From NCBI GenBank assembly GCA_964616465.1, contig CAZTTO010000001.1, positions 248,001 to 312,000 of the forward strand: a DNA stretch of 64,000 bases, written 5' to 3'. This DNA is from JAFLBI01 sp964616465 (GTDB taxonomy: Bacteria; Bacteroidota; Bacteroidia; Chitinophagales; Chitinophagaceae). The notes beneath the pieces were generated by a model. The model made no database searches. It saw only the letters and a program-made list of their open reading frames with translations, and had not been told where the DNA came from. This document shows positions 1 to 9,019 of this stretch, one piece after another (positions within the stretch are counted from its first letter, which is position 1; every line of letters starts with the position of its first letter). The position numbers and the translations under genes were made by a program.

Positions 1-424
1 GTACGTCTTGCAGTTTCTTAAAGCGCTCATCCTGCAATTCTTGATTAACCATCTGCTCCTTACCTTGATAGGTCCTTTCTAATTGAGCCAATTCTTGCTG
101 CGCTTTTGCTACTTCTTGCTCTGTCATAGTTTGACCTTTTTCTTGGTAACCTTTCATCTTACTGATATAAGCATTTTTTAAACCATTCAACTCAGCAACT
201 TTAGAACGTTCTAACTTTTCCAATTCTTCACGTACACCCTTGAAATATTCGAACTTATTTTCAATCGAATCCATTTCAAAATAAGCTATGCGAAAAGGGC
301 CTGCCTCTCCAACAGGTTTTGCTCCTGCACTTTGTGAACCATCCTTCTTACCAAATTGAAAAAATAATAACACCGCTACCACTATTGTAAGCAGGATGTT
401 CCAGATAATTGTTGCGTTTTTCAT
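1..424 (-). CDS. OmpH/Skp-family periplasmic chaperone (3' end cut by window edge)
   Basis: The reading frame starts at an ATG whose complement is at 422-424 and runs off the left edge, so only about 141 N-terminal residues are visible. Residues about 4-22 form one hydrophobic segment (signal anchor), followed by a short Gly/Ala-rich linker. Then come the phrase FRIAYFEMDSI, the usual OmpH/Skp opening, and a long charged coiled coil rich in Glu, Lys and Gln. Skp-type proteins hold unfolded outer-membrane proteins in the periplasm. An uncleaved anchor instead of a classical signal peptide is common in Bacteroidota homologues, which is knowledge of the family and not shown here. The gene lies downstream of rpoC on the same strand but beyond a strong terminator, so it is probably transcribed separately. 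The missing C-terminus prevents a check of total length. Confidence 0.75.
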   Translation of the reverse strand, partial: MKNATIIWNILLTIVVAVLLFFQFGKKDGSQSAGAKPVGEAGPFRIAYFEMDSIENKFEYFKGVREELEKLERSKVAELNGLKNAYISKMKGYQEKGQTMTEQEVAKAQQELAQLERTYQGKEQMVNQELQDERFKKLQDV

Positions 425-512
425 GCAATCTTGTTTTTGTAAATATACTGGCCGCTATTTGAACCAGACTGTTAAATAATAGGTGCGCAATATAGGGAGG
501 TAATCATAAAAA

Positions 513-539
513 AAGCAGAAAGTGTTTGACTTTCTGCTT
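513..539 (-). terminator. Rho-independent terminator of rpoC
   Basis: An 11-bp perfect stem (513-523 with 529-539) encloses a 5-nt loop. Read on the minus strand it is followed by a run of seven T. It sits 25 bp beyond the rpoC stop codon and separates rpoC from the OmpH-like gene. Confidence 0.85.
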
Positions 540-563
540 ATAAAAATTTATTCTGAAGGCTAA

Positions 564-3500
564 TTATTCGTCGTCGTCGAAACTCATTGCTTCGCGGGTA
601 GTAGCAAGTACTTCGTACTCTTCTTTACTACCTACAATCATGTTTTCGAACTCTTTTAATCCTGTACCGGCAGGAATCAAGTGACCAGTAATCACATTCT
701 CCTTCAAGCCCATCATAGCATCGGCTTTACCATTGATTGCTGCCTGGCTCAATACCTTGGTAGTTTCTTGGAATGAAGCAGCTGAAATCCAGCTCTGCAC
801 ACCTAAAGAAGCCTTGGTAATACCGAGTAATACTGGACGTCCAGTTGCTGGACGAGCGTCACGCACTTCAACCAATGCCCTGTCTGAACGACGCAAGATG
901 GAATTTTCTTCACGTAATTCACGAACAGTGATAATTTGACCAGCACGTAGTTTAGTACTGTCACCAGCATTGGTAACTACTTTCTTATCAAAAATGCGGT
1001 CGTTCTCATCTATAAAGTCAAAGCGATCTTCTAAGTCCTCCTCCAAGAATTTAGTATCACCCGCATCTACAATCTCAACCTTCTTCATCATTTGGCGAAC
1101 GATTACTTCAATGTGCTTATCGTTAATACGCACACCTTGTAAACGATATACTTCCTGAATTTCATTTACAACGTACTCTTGTACAGCAAATGGACCTTTG
1201 ATTGAAAGAATATCGGCTGGAGCAATTTGTCCATCACTTAATGGAGCCCCCGCTTTTACGAAGTCACCATCTTGAACTAGAATTTGACGAGACAATGGAA
1301 CCAAGTACTTCTTCACAGTTTCATCTTTTGCAGTAACAATAATTTCTCTGTTACCACGCTTGATGCTACCGAAAGCAACCACACCATCAATCTCACACAC
1401 AACCGCTGGGTTACCAGGATTACGTGCTTCAAATAATTCAGTTACACGAGGAAGACCTCCGGTGATATCTCTTAGTTTACCCAACACACGAGGAATTTTC
1501 ACCAATACTTGACCAGCAACTACATCGTCGCCTTCTTCCACCACAATATGGCTTCCTACAGGCAAGTTGTATGTTTTCAAGTCTTTTCCTTCAATAATAA
1601 TAGAAGGAAGTTTGGTTTTATCTTTTGTTTCAATAACAACTTTTTCACGGTGTCCAGTTTGTTCATCTGCTTCATCACGGTAAGTGATACCATCAATTAC
1701 ATTGTCAAACTTGATTTTACCAAGCTGTTCAGCAACAATTACGTTGTTGAATGGATCCCATGTACAAATCACATCTCCCTTCTTCACCTCTTGACCATCC
1801 TTCACATTCAATGTAGAACCGTAAGGAATGTTATTCGTGATTAACAAGCGATCGTTCTTCACATCCATGATACGAACTTCACCTGTACGACCTATTACAA
1901 TTTGAACCTTGTTACCTTCATTGTTAGTTGATGTAACAGTTCTCAAACCATCGAACTGAATGGTACCATCGAACTTAGCAGGCAATGTAGATTCAACAGA
2001 TGCACTACCAGCAACACCACCTACGTGGAATGTACGAAGGGTTAACTGTGTACCTGGTTCACCAATTGACTGAGCTGCAATAATACCTACAGCATCACCA
2101 CGCTGAGCAATATAACCTGTTGCTAGGTTTTTACCATAACACTTCACACATACACCTCTCTTGCTTTCGCAAGTCAACACAGAGCGAATTTCTACAGTTT
2201 CAATACCTGAATCTTCAATTTGCTTAGCAACAGCAGAAGAAATTTCTGTTCCTGCTTCAATAATGATTTCATTGGTTAATGGATGTAACACATCGTGCAG
2301 TGAAGTACGACCTTCAATACGATCGGCCAACGCCTCAATTACATCTTCATTTTCTTTTAATGCAGAAGTAGCAATACCTCTTAAAGTACCGCAATCTTCT
2401 TCGGTAATAACAACATCTTGAGCTACGTCAACCAACCTACGTGTTAAGTAACCTGCATCAGCTGTTTTTAAGGCAGTATCTGCAAGACCTTTACGAGCAC
2501 CGTGGGTAGAAATAAAGTAATCCAATACGTTCAAGCCACCTTTAAAGTTTGACAAGATCGGGTTTTCAATAACTTCACTACCTGTGCTACCACTCTTTCT
2601 AGGTTTAGCCATCAATCCACGAATTCCCACCAACTGCTTCACCTGAGTTTTACTACCTCTCGCTCCAGAATCCAACATCATAAAAACAGAGTTGAAGCCT
2701 TGCTTATCGGTAGCCATTTCGCGAATCAAAGTTTCAGTAATCTTCATATCCGCTCTACCCCAAATATCAATTACCTGGTTATAACGTTCGTTATTGGTAA
2801 TTAATCCCATGTTGTAGTTTTCCCAAACTTCTTCAACTTCATTCTTCGCGTTTTCTAACATATCATTCCTTACTTCAGGAACAATTAAGTCGTTTACGCT
2901 AAATGATAAACCACCCCTGAATGCCATACGGAATCCAAGTGTTTTAATATCATCCAAGAACTTAGCCGTTTTAGGAATATCTGAGAACTGAATAATATCA
3001 CCAATGATTTCACGCAAGTTTTTCTTAGTCAACAATGCGTTGATATAACCTACTTCAGCAGGCACAAATTGGTTGAATAATACTCTACCTACAGTTGTAT
3101 CAATTAATTTCTTAACCAATGTTCCATTCTCACGAACCATGGTACGCACTTTAATTTGTGCGTGTAAATCAACGCGAGCTTCATTGTATGCGATCATTAC
3201 TTCTTCCAAGCTGTAGAAGGCCTTTCCTTCACCTTTCACAGGCTCTTCAGGAGTTGATTTCTTAGGCTTAGTAATGTAGTAAAGACCAAGAACCATGTCT
3301 TGAGAAGGAAGAGTGATTGGTGTACCATTTTGAGGGTTCAAAATGTTATGAGAACTCAACATCAACAACTGTGCTTCCAAAATTGCCGCATGGCTCAATG
3401 GAACGTGCACAGCCATTTGGTCACCATCGAAATCGGCGTTGAAAGCCGCAGTAACTAATGGGTGAAGCTGAATTGCCTTTCCTTCTACCAACTTAGGTTG

Positions 3501-4847
3501 GAACGCTTGAATTGACAAGCGGTGTAGTGTTGGGGCACGGTTTAGCATTACCGGATGACCCTTCAAAATGTTTTCTAGGATATCCCAAACCACTGCTTCT
3601 TTGCGATCAACTAATTTCTTAGCCGACTTCACAGTTTTTACAATACCACGCTCAATTAATTTACGAATGATAAATGGCTTGAATAATTCTGCAGCCATAT
3701 CTTTTGGCAATCCGCACTCGTGCATTTTAAGTTCTGGACCTACCACAATTACAGAACGACCAGAATAATCAACACGCTTACCTAATAAGTTTTGACGGAA
3801 ACGACCTTGCTTACCCTTCAATACATCGCTCAATGACTTCAATGCTCTGCCGCCTTCAGCCTTTACAGCGTTACTTTTTCTACTGTTGTCGAATAAGCTA
3901 TCAATTGCTTCTTGCAACATACGCTTCTCGTTTCTCAAGATCACTTCTGGAGCTTTAATTTCCAATAAGCGCTTTAAACGGTTGTTACGTATGATAACAC
4001 GACGATATAAGTCGTTTAAGTCTGAAGAAGCAAAACGACCTCCATCCAATGGAACCAATGGACGAAGTTCTGGTGGAATTACAGGAATATATTGCATAAC
4101 CATCCATTCAGGACGGTTGGTAATACGAGTAGATGCATCTCTGAATGCTTCAACCACACTCAAACGTTTTAAAGCATCTGCTTTACGTTGCTGTGAGGTT
4201 TCATTAGCAGCAGCATTTCTCAATGAGAAGCTGAGTTCATCCAAATTGAGACGAGCCAACAAATCATGTACAGCTTCAGCACCCATTTTGGCAATGAATT
4301 TATTTGGATCTTCATCTGGTAAGTACTGATTTTCTTTTGGAAGGGTATCTAGGATGTCTAAGTACTCTTCTTCAGTTAACAAGTCGCCAGTAGCCAATCC
4401 TTCTTTAACACCACCTTGAATAACAACGTAGCGCTCATAATAAACGATGGTTTCAAGCTTCTTTGAGCTCATTCCCAATAAATAACCAATTTTATTAGGT
4501 AAGCTCTTGAAGTACCAAATATGTACAACCGGTACCACTAACTTAATGTGGCCCATTCTTTCTCTACGAACTTTCTTTTCAGTCACTTCCACACCACAAC
4601 GGTCACACACAATACCCTTGTAACGAATTCTCTTATACTTTCCACAAGCACATTCATAGTCCTTTACAGGTCCGAAAATACGCTCGCAGAACAAGCCGTC
4701 TCTTTCTGGCTTATAGGTTCTGTAGTTAATGGTTTCGGGCTTAAGTACTTCACCAAAACTTCTTTCTAAAATGGTGTCAGGAGACGCCAGACTAATGGTG
4801 ATTTTCGAAAAAGCAGCTCGGTTGCGGTTGTCTTTTTTGATAGCCAT
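564..4847 (-). CDS. rpoC: DNA-directed RNA polymerase subunit beta'
   Basis: This 1427-residue protein is the catalytic beta' subunit of RNA polymerase. The N-terminal zinc-binding cysteines are at 66, 68, 81 and 84. The absolutely conserved NADFDGD motif, whose three Asp residues hold the catalytic Mg2+, is at 470-476. A second zinc site (CGTLRG then CESKRGVCVKC) follows in the middle, and the trigger-loop region reads SIGEPGTQLTLRTFH. Length and domain order fit the Bacteroidota family. The start is the ATG at 4847. In most bacteria rpoB lies immediately upstream and is co-transcribed. Here the next gene upstream, 191 bp away, is an unrelated YkgJ-family gene, and rpoB is not in the window, so rpoC must have its own promoter or be read from that gene. 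A strong terminator follows the gene. Confidence 0.99.
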   Translation of the reverse strand: MAIKKDNRNRAAFSKITISLASPDTILERSFGEVLKPETINYRTYKPERDGLFCERIFGPVKDYECACGKYKRIRYKGIVCDRCGVEVTEKKVRRERMGHIKLVVPVVHIWYFKSLPNKIGYLLGMSSKKLETIVYYERYVVIQGGVKEGLATGDLLTEEEYLDILDTLPKENQYLPDEDPNKFIAKMGAEAVHDLLARLNLDELSFSLRNAAANETSQQRKADALKRLSVVEAFRDASTRITNRPEWMVMQYIPVIPPELRPLVPLDGGRFASSDLNDLYRRVIIRNNRLKRLLEIKAPEVILRNEKRMLQEAIDSLFDNSRKSNAVKAEGGRALKSLSDVLKGKQGRFRQNLLGKRVDYSGRSVIVVGPELKMHECGLPKDMAAELFKPFIIRKLIERGIVKTVKSAKKLVDRKEAVVWDILENILKGHPVMLNRAPTLHRLSIQAFQPKLVEGKAIQLHPLVTAAFNADFDGDQMAVHVPLSHAAILEAQLLMLSSHNILNPQNGTPITLPSQDMVLGLYYITKPKKSTPEEPVKGEGKAFYSLEEVMIAYNEARVDLHAQIKVRTMVRENGTLVKKLIDTTVGRVLFNQFVPAEVGYINALLTKKNLREIIGDIIQFSDIPKTAKFLDDIKTLGFRMAFRGGLSFSVNDLIVPEVRNDMLENAKNEVEEVWENYNMGLITNNERYNQVIDIWGRADMKITETLIREMATDKQGFNSVFMMLDSGARGSKTQVKQLVGIRGLMAKPRKSGSTGSEVIENPILSNFKGGLNVLDYFISTHGARKGLADTALKTADAGYLTRRLVDVAQDVVITEEDCGTLRGIATSALKENEDVIEALADRIEGRTSLHDVLHPLTNEIIIEAGTEISSAVAKQIEDSGIETVEIRSVLTCESKRGVCVKCYGKNLATGYIAQRGDAVGIIAAQSIGEPGTQLTLRTFHVGGVAGSASVESTLPAKFDGTIQFDGLRTVTSTNNEGNKVQIVIGRTGEVRIMDVKNDRLLITNNIPYGSTLNVKDGQEVKKGDVICTWDPFNNVIVAEQLGKIKFDNVIDGITYRDEADEQTGHREKVVIETKDKTKLPSIIIEGKDLKTYNLPVGSHIVVEEGDDVVAGQVLVKIPRVLGKLRDITGGLPRVTELFEARNPGNPAVVCEIDGVVAFGSIKRGNREIIVTAKDETVKKYLVPLSRQILVQDGDFVKAGAPLSDGQIAPADILSIKGPFAVQEYVVNEIQEVYRLQGVRINDKHIEVIVRQMMKKVEIVDAGDTKFLEEDLEDRFDFIDENDRIFDKKVVTNAGDSTKLRAGQIITVRELREENSILRRSDRALVEVRDARPATGRPVLLGITKASLGVQSWISAASFQETTKVLSQAAINGKADAMMGLKENVITGHLIPAGTGLKEFENMIVGSKEEYEVLATTREAMSFDDDE

Positions 4848-4965
4848 ATCTATGTTTGCAATTTTTTATTCGCGAGTCACCCCATCTTCACGTAACAGCA
4901 ATAAATTTTCACCTGGGTTTAATTGGGTCAAACCAATTACCAGTTAATTGAAAATCAATAAGTTA

Positions 4966-4973
4966 CAAAAATA
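4966..4973 (-). promoter_or_regulatory. Possible -7 box in the rpoC upstream region
   Basis: The 191-bp gap between rpoC and the gene before it contains, on the minus strand, TATTTTTG, a perfect match to the Bacteroidota -7 consensus TAnnTTTG, about 120 bp before the rpoC start. No well-spaced -33 TTG was found for it. A second weaker candidate (TTGGTTTG, 4930-4937) has a TTG 19 bp upstream. Which one is used cannot be decided from sequence. Confidence 0.35.
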
Positions 4974-5038
4974 AAGTACAAGGCGCCTACACGATTGAGT
5001 CGGCAAAGGTAAGCAGGAACGACTAAATGGAAAAATTG

Positions 5039-5548
5039 TTATTTGGGTTTCTTAGATGTTTCGTAAATCTCAGTCCTCAGTCGCTCTAAAACAAAATAGA
5101 CCGCTGGACAAAATTCTACATTTTTGAGGGTGATTTGCGGTCGTTTTAGGAGCACATCCTCATCTGTATAAGGAAACCTTCTACAGTCTGAAGGTCGATC
5201 TTCATAAATGGAGCAGGTGTTATTGGCCCCTAAAAAAGGACAAGGAGTTTGTTGAAGAACATAATCGCCTTCATCATCTATTTTAAGGTACTGATCAATA
5301 AATTGACCTTCTTTCAAGCGTAAACTTTTGCTAATGCGCTTAATATCAGGCGTTTTGAACCGAGGCGAATAGCCCTTACAACACCTTCCACAAGTTAAGC
5401 AATCGATTTGTTCAAACGCTTCTTCGTGAAGCTCGGGTAGCTTTTGCAAAGTTTTTCTTGGCTCTAGCTGCTTTAACATTCTTCCATAAGTCTTGCTGAG
5501 CGCTTTTGCCTTGGGCTCCCATTGGTCTAACGAAATGGTGTTTGACAT
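5039..5548 (-). CDS. YkgJ-family CxxCxxCC metal-cluster protein
   Basis: This 169-residue protein of the YkgJ (UPF0153, zinc- or iron-chelating) family has cysteines 50, 53, 56 and 57 in the pattern CxxCxxCC, followed by Cys103, Cys112 and Cys122. The end of the domain reads CSIYEDRPSDCRRFPY, the family hallmark. No signal peptide or membrane segment is seen, so it should be cytoplasmic. The biochemical role of the family is not firmly known; the cysteines probably bind an iron-sulfur cluster or zinc. The start is the ATG at 5548. It stands between rpoC and the S24 repressor on the same strand, separated from the latter by a terminator, and its relation to rpoC looks accidental. Confidence 0.8.
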   Translation of the reverse strand: MSNTISLDQWEPKAKALSKTYGRMLKQLEPRKTLQKLPELHEEAFEQIDCLTCGRCCKGYSPRFKTPDIKRISKSLRLKEGQFIDQYLKIDDEGDYVLQQTPCPFLGANNTCSIYEDRPSDCRRFPYTDEDVLLKRPQITLKNVEFCPAVYFVLERLRTEIYETSKKPK

Positions 5549-5627
5549 AATACAAAGGTAGTGCTGAAAAGAAACTTCCTGAGATTCAACCTACATTTCT
5601 TGCAGTTTAAGTTGATTGAATGAAAAA

Positions 5628-5644
5628 ACCCGGCCTGGCCGGGT
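5628..5644 (-). terminator. Terminator after the S24 repressor gene
   Basis: A GC-rich inverted repeat (ACCCGG, loop CCTGG, CCGGGT) is followed on the minus strand by six T. It lies 30 bp after the repressor stop. A second, weaker inverted repeat (CACTTAC/GTAAGTG, 5652-5671) lies between the stop codon and this terminator. Confidence 0.8.
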
Positions 5645-5673
5645 ATATACGCACTTACCCATCCGTAAGTGTA

Positions 5674-6432
5674 TTAATGAATTTTTTGTTGCAAATGAGA
5701 GACCTGTTGCTGCAAATCAGAAACCAATCCCGCAAGTTGCTGTACGTCCCAATGAGGAACTGGCTGAGCTTTTTGCAGTACATAAACCGCCTTCCACATT
5801 TCTAGCACATCTTCAGCAGAAACCGTATACGGTTCATACTGTGGATTATCACTCACTAAAGTGAGCTTATTCTTCTGATGCTCATTCTTGATGATACGCT
5901 TATACACAATGCCATCCGACTTTGATAATAATATATATGCATTGCTATTTTTAACCTCATCCAAACCCTGCACTTTCTCTCCAACAATCACGCTGCCGCT
6001 TGGTGTAGGCAACATACTATCACCTACAATTTCAAAAGCTCGATAATCACCAGGAGCTAACATGGGCAATGTAAACGTATTCAACTCGTCAATAAAATCA
6101 GGATCTGCATAGCCATTCATATACCCCGCAGCTGCCTTTAGAGGTACAAAATGAATAAGTCCAGTCGATTCAGATTCCATTTTTAATCGCCTGCGTTTTT
6201 GAAGGTATGACTGTTCTTGCACTGATTCGGACAAGTCGTTTAGTAGAAACTCATCCAAACTCAACCCAAATAATTCACAGATTGCTTCTGCAACCTCTAA
6301 ACGAGGTTCGGCACGCTCTTCTTCATAAGCGCCAACTAAACTTCGCTTAATTCCAAGTCGCTGGGCAAAAGCTTCTTGGGTGTATCCTTTTTGCTTGCGT
6401 AAGTAGCGCAAATTTTTTCCTGCAAAACTCAT
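5674..6432 (-). CDS. XRE-family repressor with S24 (LexA/CI-type) self-cleavage domain
   Basis: The protein has 252 residues from the ATG at 6432; a TTG seven codons earlier is also open but less likely. Residues about 5-60 are an XRE/Cro helix-turn-helix domain (Gly-Tyr-Thr-Gln-Glu recognition-helix start). Residues about 93-215 are a peptidase S24 domain with the nucleophile Ser139 in GDSMLP and the general base Lys178 in GIVYKR. An Ala102-Gly103 pair in KAAAGY fits the usual self-cleavage site. The C-terminus ends in a short Gln-rich coiled coil that is unusual for LexA itself. This is the architecture of CI-like repressors that are inactivated when RecA filaments form or by another stress. 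There is no phage gene around it, and LexA proper has a winged helix instead, so I read it as a chromosomal stress-responsive regulator of unknown regulon. Confidence 0.88.
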   Translation of the reverse strand: MSFAGKNLRYLRKQKGYTQEAFAQRLGIKRSLVGAYEEERAEPRLEVAEAICELFGLSLDEFLLNDLSESVQEQSYLQKRRRLKMESESTGLIHFVPLKAAAGYMNGYADPDFIDELNTFTLPMLAPGDYRAFEIVGDSMLPTPSGSVIVGEKVQGLDEVKNSNAYILLSKSDGIVYKRIIKNEHQKNKLTLVSDNPQYEPYTVSAEDVLEMWKAVYVLQKAQPVPHWDVQQLAGLVSDLQQQVSHLQQKIH

Positions 6433-6471
6433 AGCTAATGCATTTAGCTGCAAAATACTAAATATTTTAGC

Positions 6472-6503
6472 TTTTCCAAATTTTTTTACCTTTTTTCCAA
6501 ATT
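6472..6503. promoter_or_regulatory. Direct repeats between repressor and surE: candidate operator
   Basis: The 11-mer TTTTCCAAATT occurs at 6472-6482 and again at 6493-6503, exactly 21 bp (two helical turns) apart, in the divergent gap between the S24 repressor and surE. On the minus strand the repeats overlap a TTG with a TATTTTG 19 bp downstream, a plausible promoter for the repressor. Autoregulation is inferred from this position only. Confidence 0.4.
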
Positions 6504-6555
6504 CTTTTTTGTGTAACCTTGCGCAGGAGCTACAAATTGACTTCCTTATAAATAT

Positions 6556-7335
6556 ATGCCGAAGAAAAAATCACCTACTATATTGATAACCAATGACGAT
6601 GGCATTTCAGCACCTGGTATTCGTGCGTTGGTAGAAGCAGTAAAGGACCTTGGAAAAATTGTGGTTGTTGCGCCCGACAAACCCCAAAGCGGTATGGGGC
6701 ATGCCATTACCATTGGACAGCCACTTCGACTAACAAAATCCAAAGAGTTTGGTGATATTGAAGCATATACCTGCAGCGGAACTCCTGTTGATTGTGTTAA
6801 GCTGGCAGTTGACAAGGTCTTACATCAAAAACCTGATATCTGCTTGAGCGGAATTAATCATGGTGCTAACCACTCCATTAACGTTATCTATTCTGGTACA
6901 ATGAGTGCTGCACTTGAAGCAAGTATAGAAAGCATACCAAGTATTGGTTTTAGTTTGATGGATTATAGCATTGAAGCAAATTTTGAACCTTCAAAAAAAT
7001 ACATCAAACAAATTGTAACTGAAGTGCTTGCTGGAAAAATAAAGGACAAACACCTTTGCTTGAATGTAAACATCCCAGCCGTTGATACAAGCTTAATAAG
7101 AGGAATTAAAGTATGCAGACAAGCCTATGCTAAATACGAAGAGGATTTTATTGATAGAAAAGATCCCCATGGCAAATCGTATTTCTGGCTCACTGGCGCT
7201 TTTGTCAACTTCGATAAATCAAAAGATACAGATGTGTGGGCGTTAAAACACAACTATGTAAGCGTTGTACCTGTTCAGTTCGATTTAACCAATTACTTAC
7301 TGAAGAAGCAATTGGAGAAAAACATACGCTGGTAA
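6556..7335 (+). CDS. surE: 5'/3'-nucleotidase SurE
   Basis: The 259-residue protein opens with ILITNDDGISAPGI, whose two Asp residues are the metal-binding signature of SurE, followed by VVAPDKPQSGMGHAIT and SGINHGAN, both family motifs. SurE removes phosphate from nucleoside 5'- and 3'-monophosphates in a divalent-metal-dependent way and is a soluble cytoplasmic enzyme. The length is typical. The start is the ATG at 6556. It heads a plus-strand group with a small membrane protein gene (10 bp downstream) and lpxB, and is divergent from the S24 repressor, with which it may share regulatory sequence. Confidence 0.95.
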   Translation: MPKKKSPTILITNDDGISAPGIRALVEAVKDLGKIVVVAPDKPQSGMGHAITIGQPLRLTKSKEFGDIEAYTCSGTPVDCVKLAVDKVLHQKPDICLSGINHGANHSINVIYSGTMSAALEASIESIPSIGFSLMDYSIEANFEPSKKYIKQIVTEVLAGKIKDKHLCLNVNIPAVDTSLIRGIKVCRQAYAKYEEDFIDRKDPHGKSYFWLTGAFVNFDKSKDTDVWALKHNYVSVVPVQFDLTNYLLKKQLEKNIRW

Positions 7336-7345
7336 AGGATATTAT

Positions 7346-7639
7346 ATGTTTAAAAAAGACAACCTCATATTTGGTCTTATACTCGGAATACTATCTCCTG
7401 TGATAGGCTGGATTGCTTACTATTTTATTCAATTTCGCCTTTTCTCATTCCAAGAATATATAGATGTGATGCTTAGGCAGAAGTCGCTTTTAACAGCTAT
7501 GCTTAGTTTAGCCTTATTAGCAAATGCTTTGGTATTTACAATTTACACCAATTCAAAAAAAGACAAAACAGCTAGGGGTGTTTTTATTTCAACTTGCTTG
7601 TATGCAATTCTTGTATTGCTCATTAAATGGCTGTATTAA
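7346..7639 (+). CDS. Small three-helix membrane protein of unknown function
   Basis: This 97-residue protein shows three hydrophobic segments at about residues 8-28, 45-66 and 75-95. The N-terminus carries two Lys-Lys pairs. It has no recognised motif. It lies 10 bp after surE and 40 bp before lpxB on the same strand, so the three are probably co-transcribed. The position hints at an envelope role, but the sequence does not show one. Confidence 0.7.
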   Translation: MFKKDNLIFGLILGILSPVIGWIAYYFIQFRLFSFQEYIDVMLRQKSLLTAMLSLALLANALVFTIYTNSKKDKTARGVFISTCLYAILVLLIKWLY

Positions 7640-7679
7640 TTAATAGTTGACTTGTATAAAAAAACTAACTTGCTGCTGA

Positions 7680-8777
7680 ATGAAATATTACATCATTGCA
7701 GGAGAAGCCAGTGGCGATTTACATGGAAGTAACCTTGTAAAATACCTTCGTCAATTATCCCCTACTAGCACTATTCGTTGTTGGGGGGGCGATCTAATGC
7801 AGGCGGAAGGTGCAGAACTAGTAAAGCATTACCGCGATCTAGCTTTTATGGGATTTGCCGAAGTCATTAAGAATCTGCCAACTATTCTTCAAAATATTTC
7901 ATTTTGTAAATCAGATATTGAGGCTTTTCAACCTGATGCCATTGTATTAATTGACTATCCGGGTTTCAACCTACGCATTGCTGCATGGGCTAAGAAAAAA
8001 GGCTTTAAAGTCATTTATTATATCGCTCCCCAAGTTTGGGCATGGAAAGAGAACCGCGTTCGAGCAATGAAACAGAATATTGATCTCATGCTCACCATTC
8101 TTCCTTTTGAAAAAGAATTTTTTAAAAAACGATGGGATTGGGATGTGACTTATGTTGGTCACCCTCTCGCACATTTAATTGAAACTTATAAAGCCAACCA
8201 CTCTGCTGATAAAAGCAAAAAAATCATTGCACTTTTACCTGGAAGTAGAAAACAAGAAATTAAGTTGAAGTTGCCAATTATGCTTCAAGCTAGTAGAGCA
8301 TTTCCGCAGTTTCAATTTGTAGTTGCACTTGCACCTGGACAAGAAGATTCTTTCTACACAGCATTTCTAAGTGGTTATAAAAACATTCAAACTACTAGAA
8401 ACACTTATGATCTATTAAACAATGCAAGTGCAGCATTGGTAACAAGTGGAACAGCAACTTTAGAAACTGCTCTTTTCGGAGTACCAGAAGTAGTTTGCTA
8501 CAAAGGAAGTAACCTTAGCTATCAAATAGCTAAACGTTTAATTAGAATTAAGTTTATCTCGTTGGCGAATTTAATTATGGATAAACCAATTGTTCGAGAA
8601 TTAATACAACAGGAACTCACTGCCAATAATTTAGTAACAGAATTACAGGATCTTCTATTTAATGAAGATCGAAAAGAAGCAGTCCAAAAGAATTATCAAG
8701 AATTGCAAGCCCTGTTACATAGCAACCAAGACGCTTCCTATGAAGCTGCCAAAAGTATCCATCATTTCATGCAATAA
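7680..8777 (+). CDS. lpxB: Lipid-A-disaccharide synthase
   Basis: The 365-residue enzyme joins UDP-2,3-diacylglucosamine and 2,3-diacylglucosamine-1-phosphate to form the lipid A disaccharide at the inner face of the inner membrane. It starts YYIIAGEASGDLHG, the characteristic LpxB opening. Further family blocks are CWGGDLMQAEGAELVKHY, YYIAPQVWAWKENR, LLPGSRKQEI and TSGTATLETALFGVPEVV. The length fits the family. The start is the ATG at 7680. The presence of lpxB shows a Gram-negative outer membrane with lipid A. The gene converges on the DUF6728 mini-gene with a single base between the stop codons. Confidence 0.97.
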   Translation: MKYYIIAGEASGDLHGSNLVKYLRQLSPTSTIRCWGGDLMQAEGAELVKHYRDLAFMGFAEVIKNLPTILQNISFCKSDIEAFQPDAIVLIDYPGFNLRIAAWAKKKGFKVIYYIAPQVWAWKENRVRAMKQNIDLMLTILPFEKEFFKKRWDWDVTYVGHPLAHLIETYKANHSADKSKKIIALLPGSRKQEIKLKLPIMLQASRAFPQFQFVVALAPGQEDSFYTAFLSGYKNIQTTRNTYDLLNNASAALVTSGTATLETALFGVPEVVCYKGSNLSYQIAKRLIRIKFISLANLIMDKPIVRELIQQELTANNLVTELQDLLFNEDRKEAVQKNYQELQALLHSNQDASYEAAKSIHHFMQ

Positions 8778-8778
8778 T

Positions 8779-8955
8779 TCATCGAAATAAAGGAAGTACA
8801 ACCTGCTTAATCAAGAAAATAGTCAAGGCGGTTAAAAATAATAAGATAGAAATCCTGTTCATGCCATGCATGTATTTCATCCACTGAGTCACTGGCTCAT
8901 TCGGATCTCGTTTCTTGATATATAAATATTCAGCAATTTGTTTCCAGATGCCCAT
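8779..8955 (-). CDS. DUF6728-family small membrane protein
   Basis: This frame encodes only 58 residues. It begins MGIWKQIAEYLYIKKRDP, the phrase that marks the DUF6728 family of Bacteroidota, and then has one hydrophobic segment at about residues 35-55 (ISILLFLTALTIFLIKQVV). The ATG complement is at 8953-8955 and the stop complement at 8779-8781, one base after the lpxB stop on the other strand. The function is unknown. It would be a single-pass inner-membrane protein with a short charged cytoplasmic head. The family assignment is from memory of the motif and is fairly secure. Confidence 0.75.
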   Translation of the reverse strand: MGIWKQIAEYLYIKKRDPNEPVTQWMKYMHGMNRISILLFLTALTIFLIKQVVLPLFR

Positions 8956-9019
8956 AATTTAATTTTTATCATAACAACTAAGTCAACTTAATTGTTAATT
9001 TAACACCGAAATTAAAGAT

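Noticed and set aside
1509..4329. Plus-strand frames opposite rpoC
   Set aside because: They are antisense shadows of rpoC with no starts, motifs or conservation of their own.
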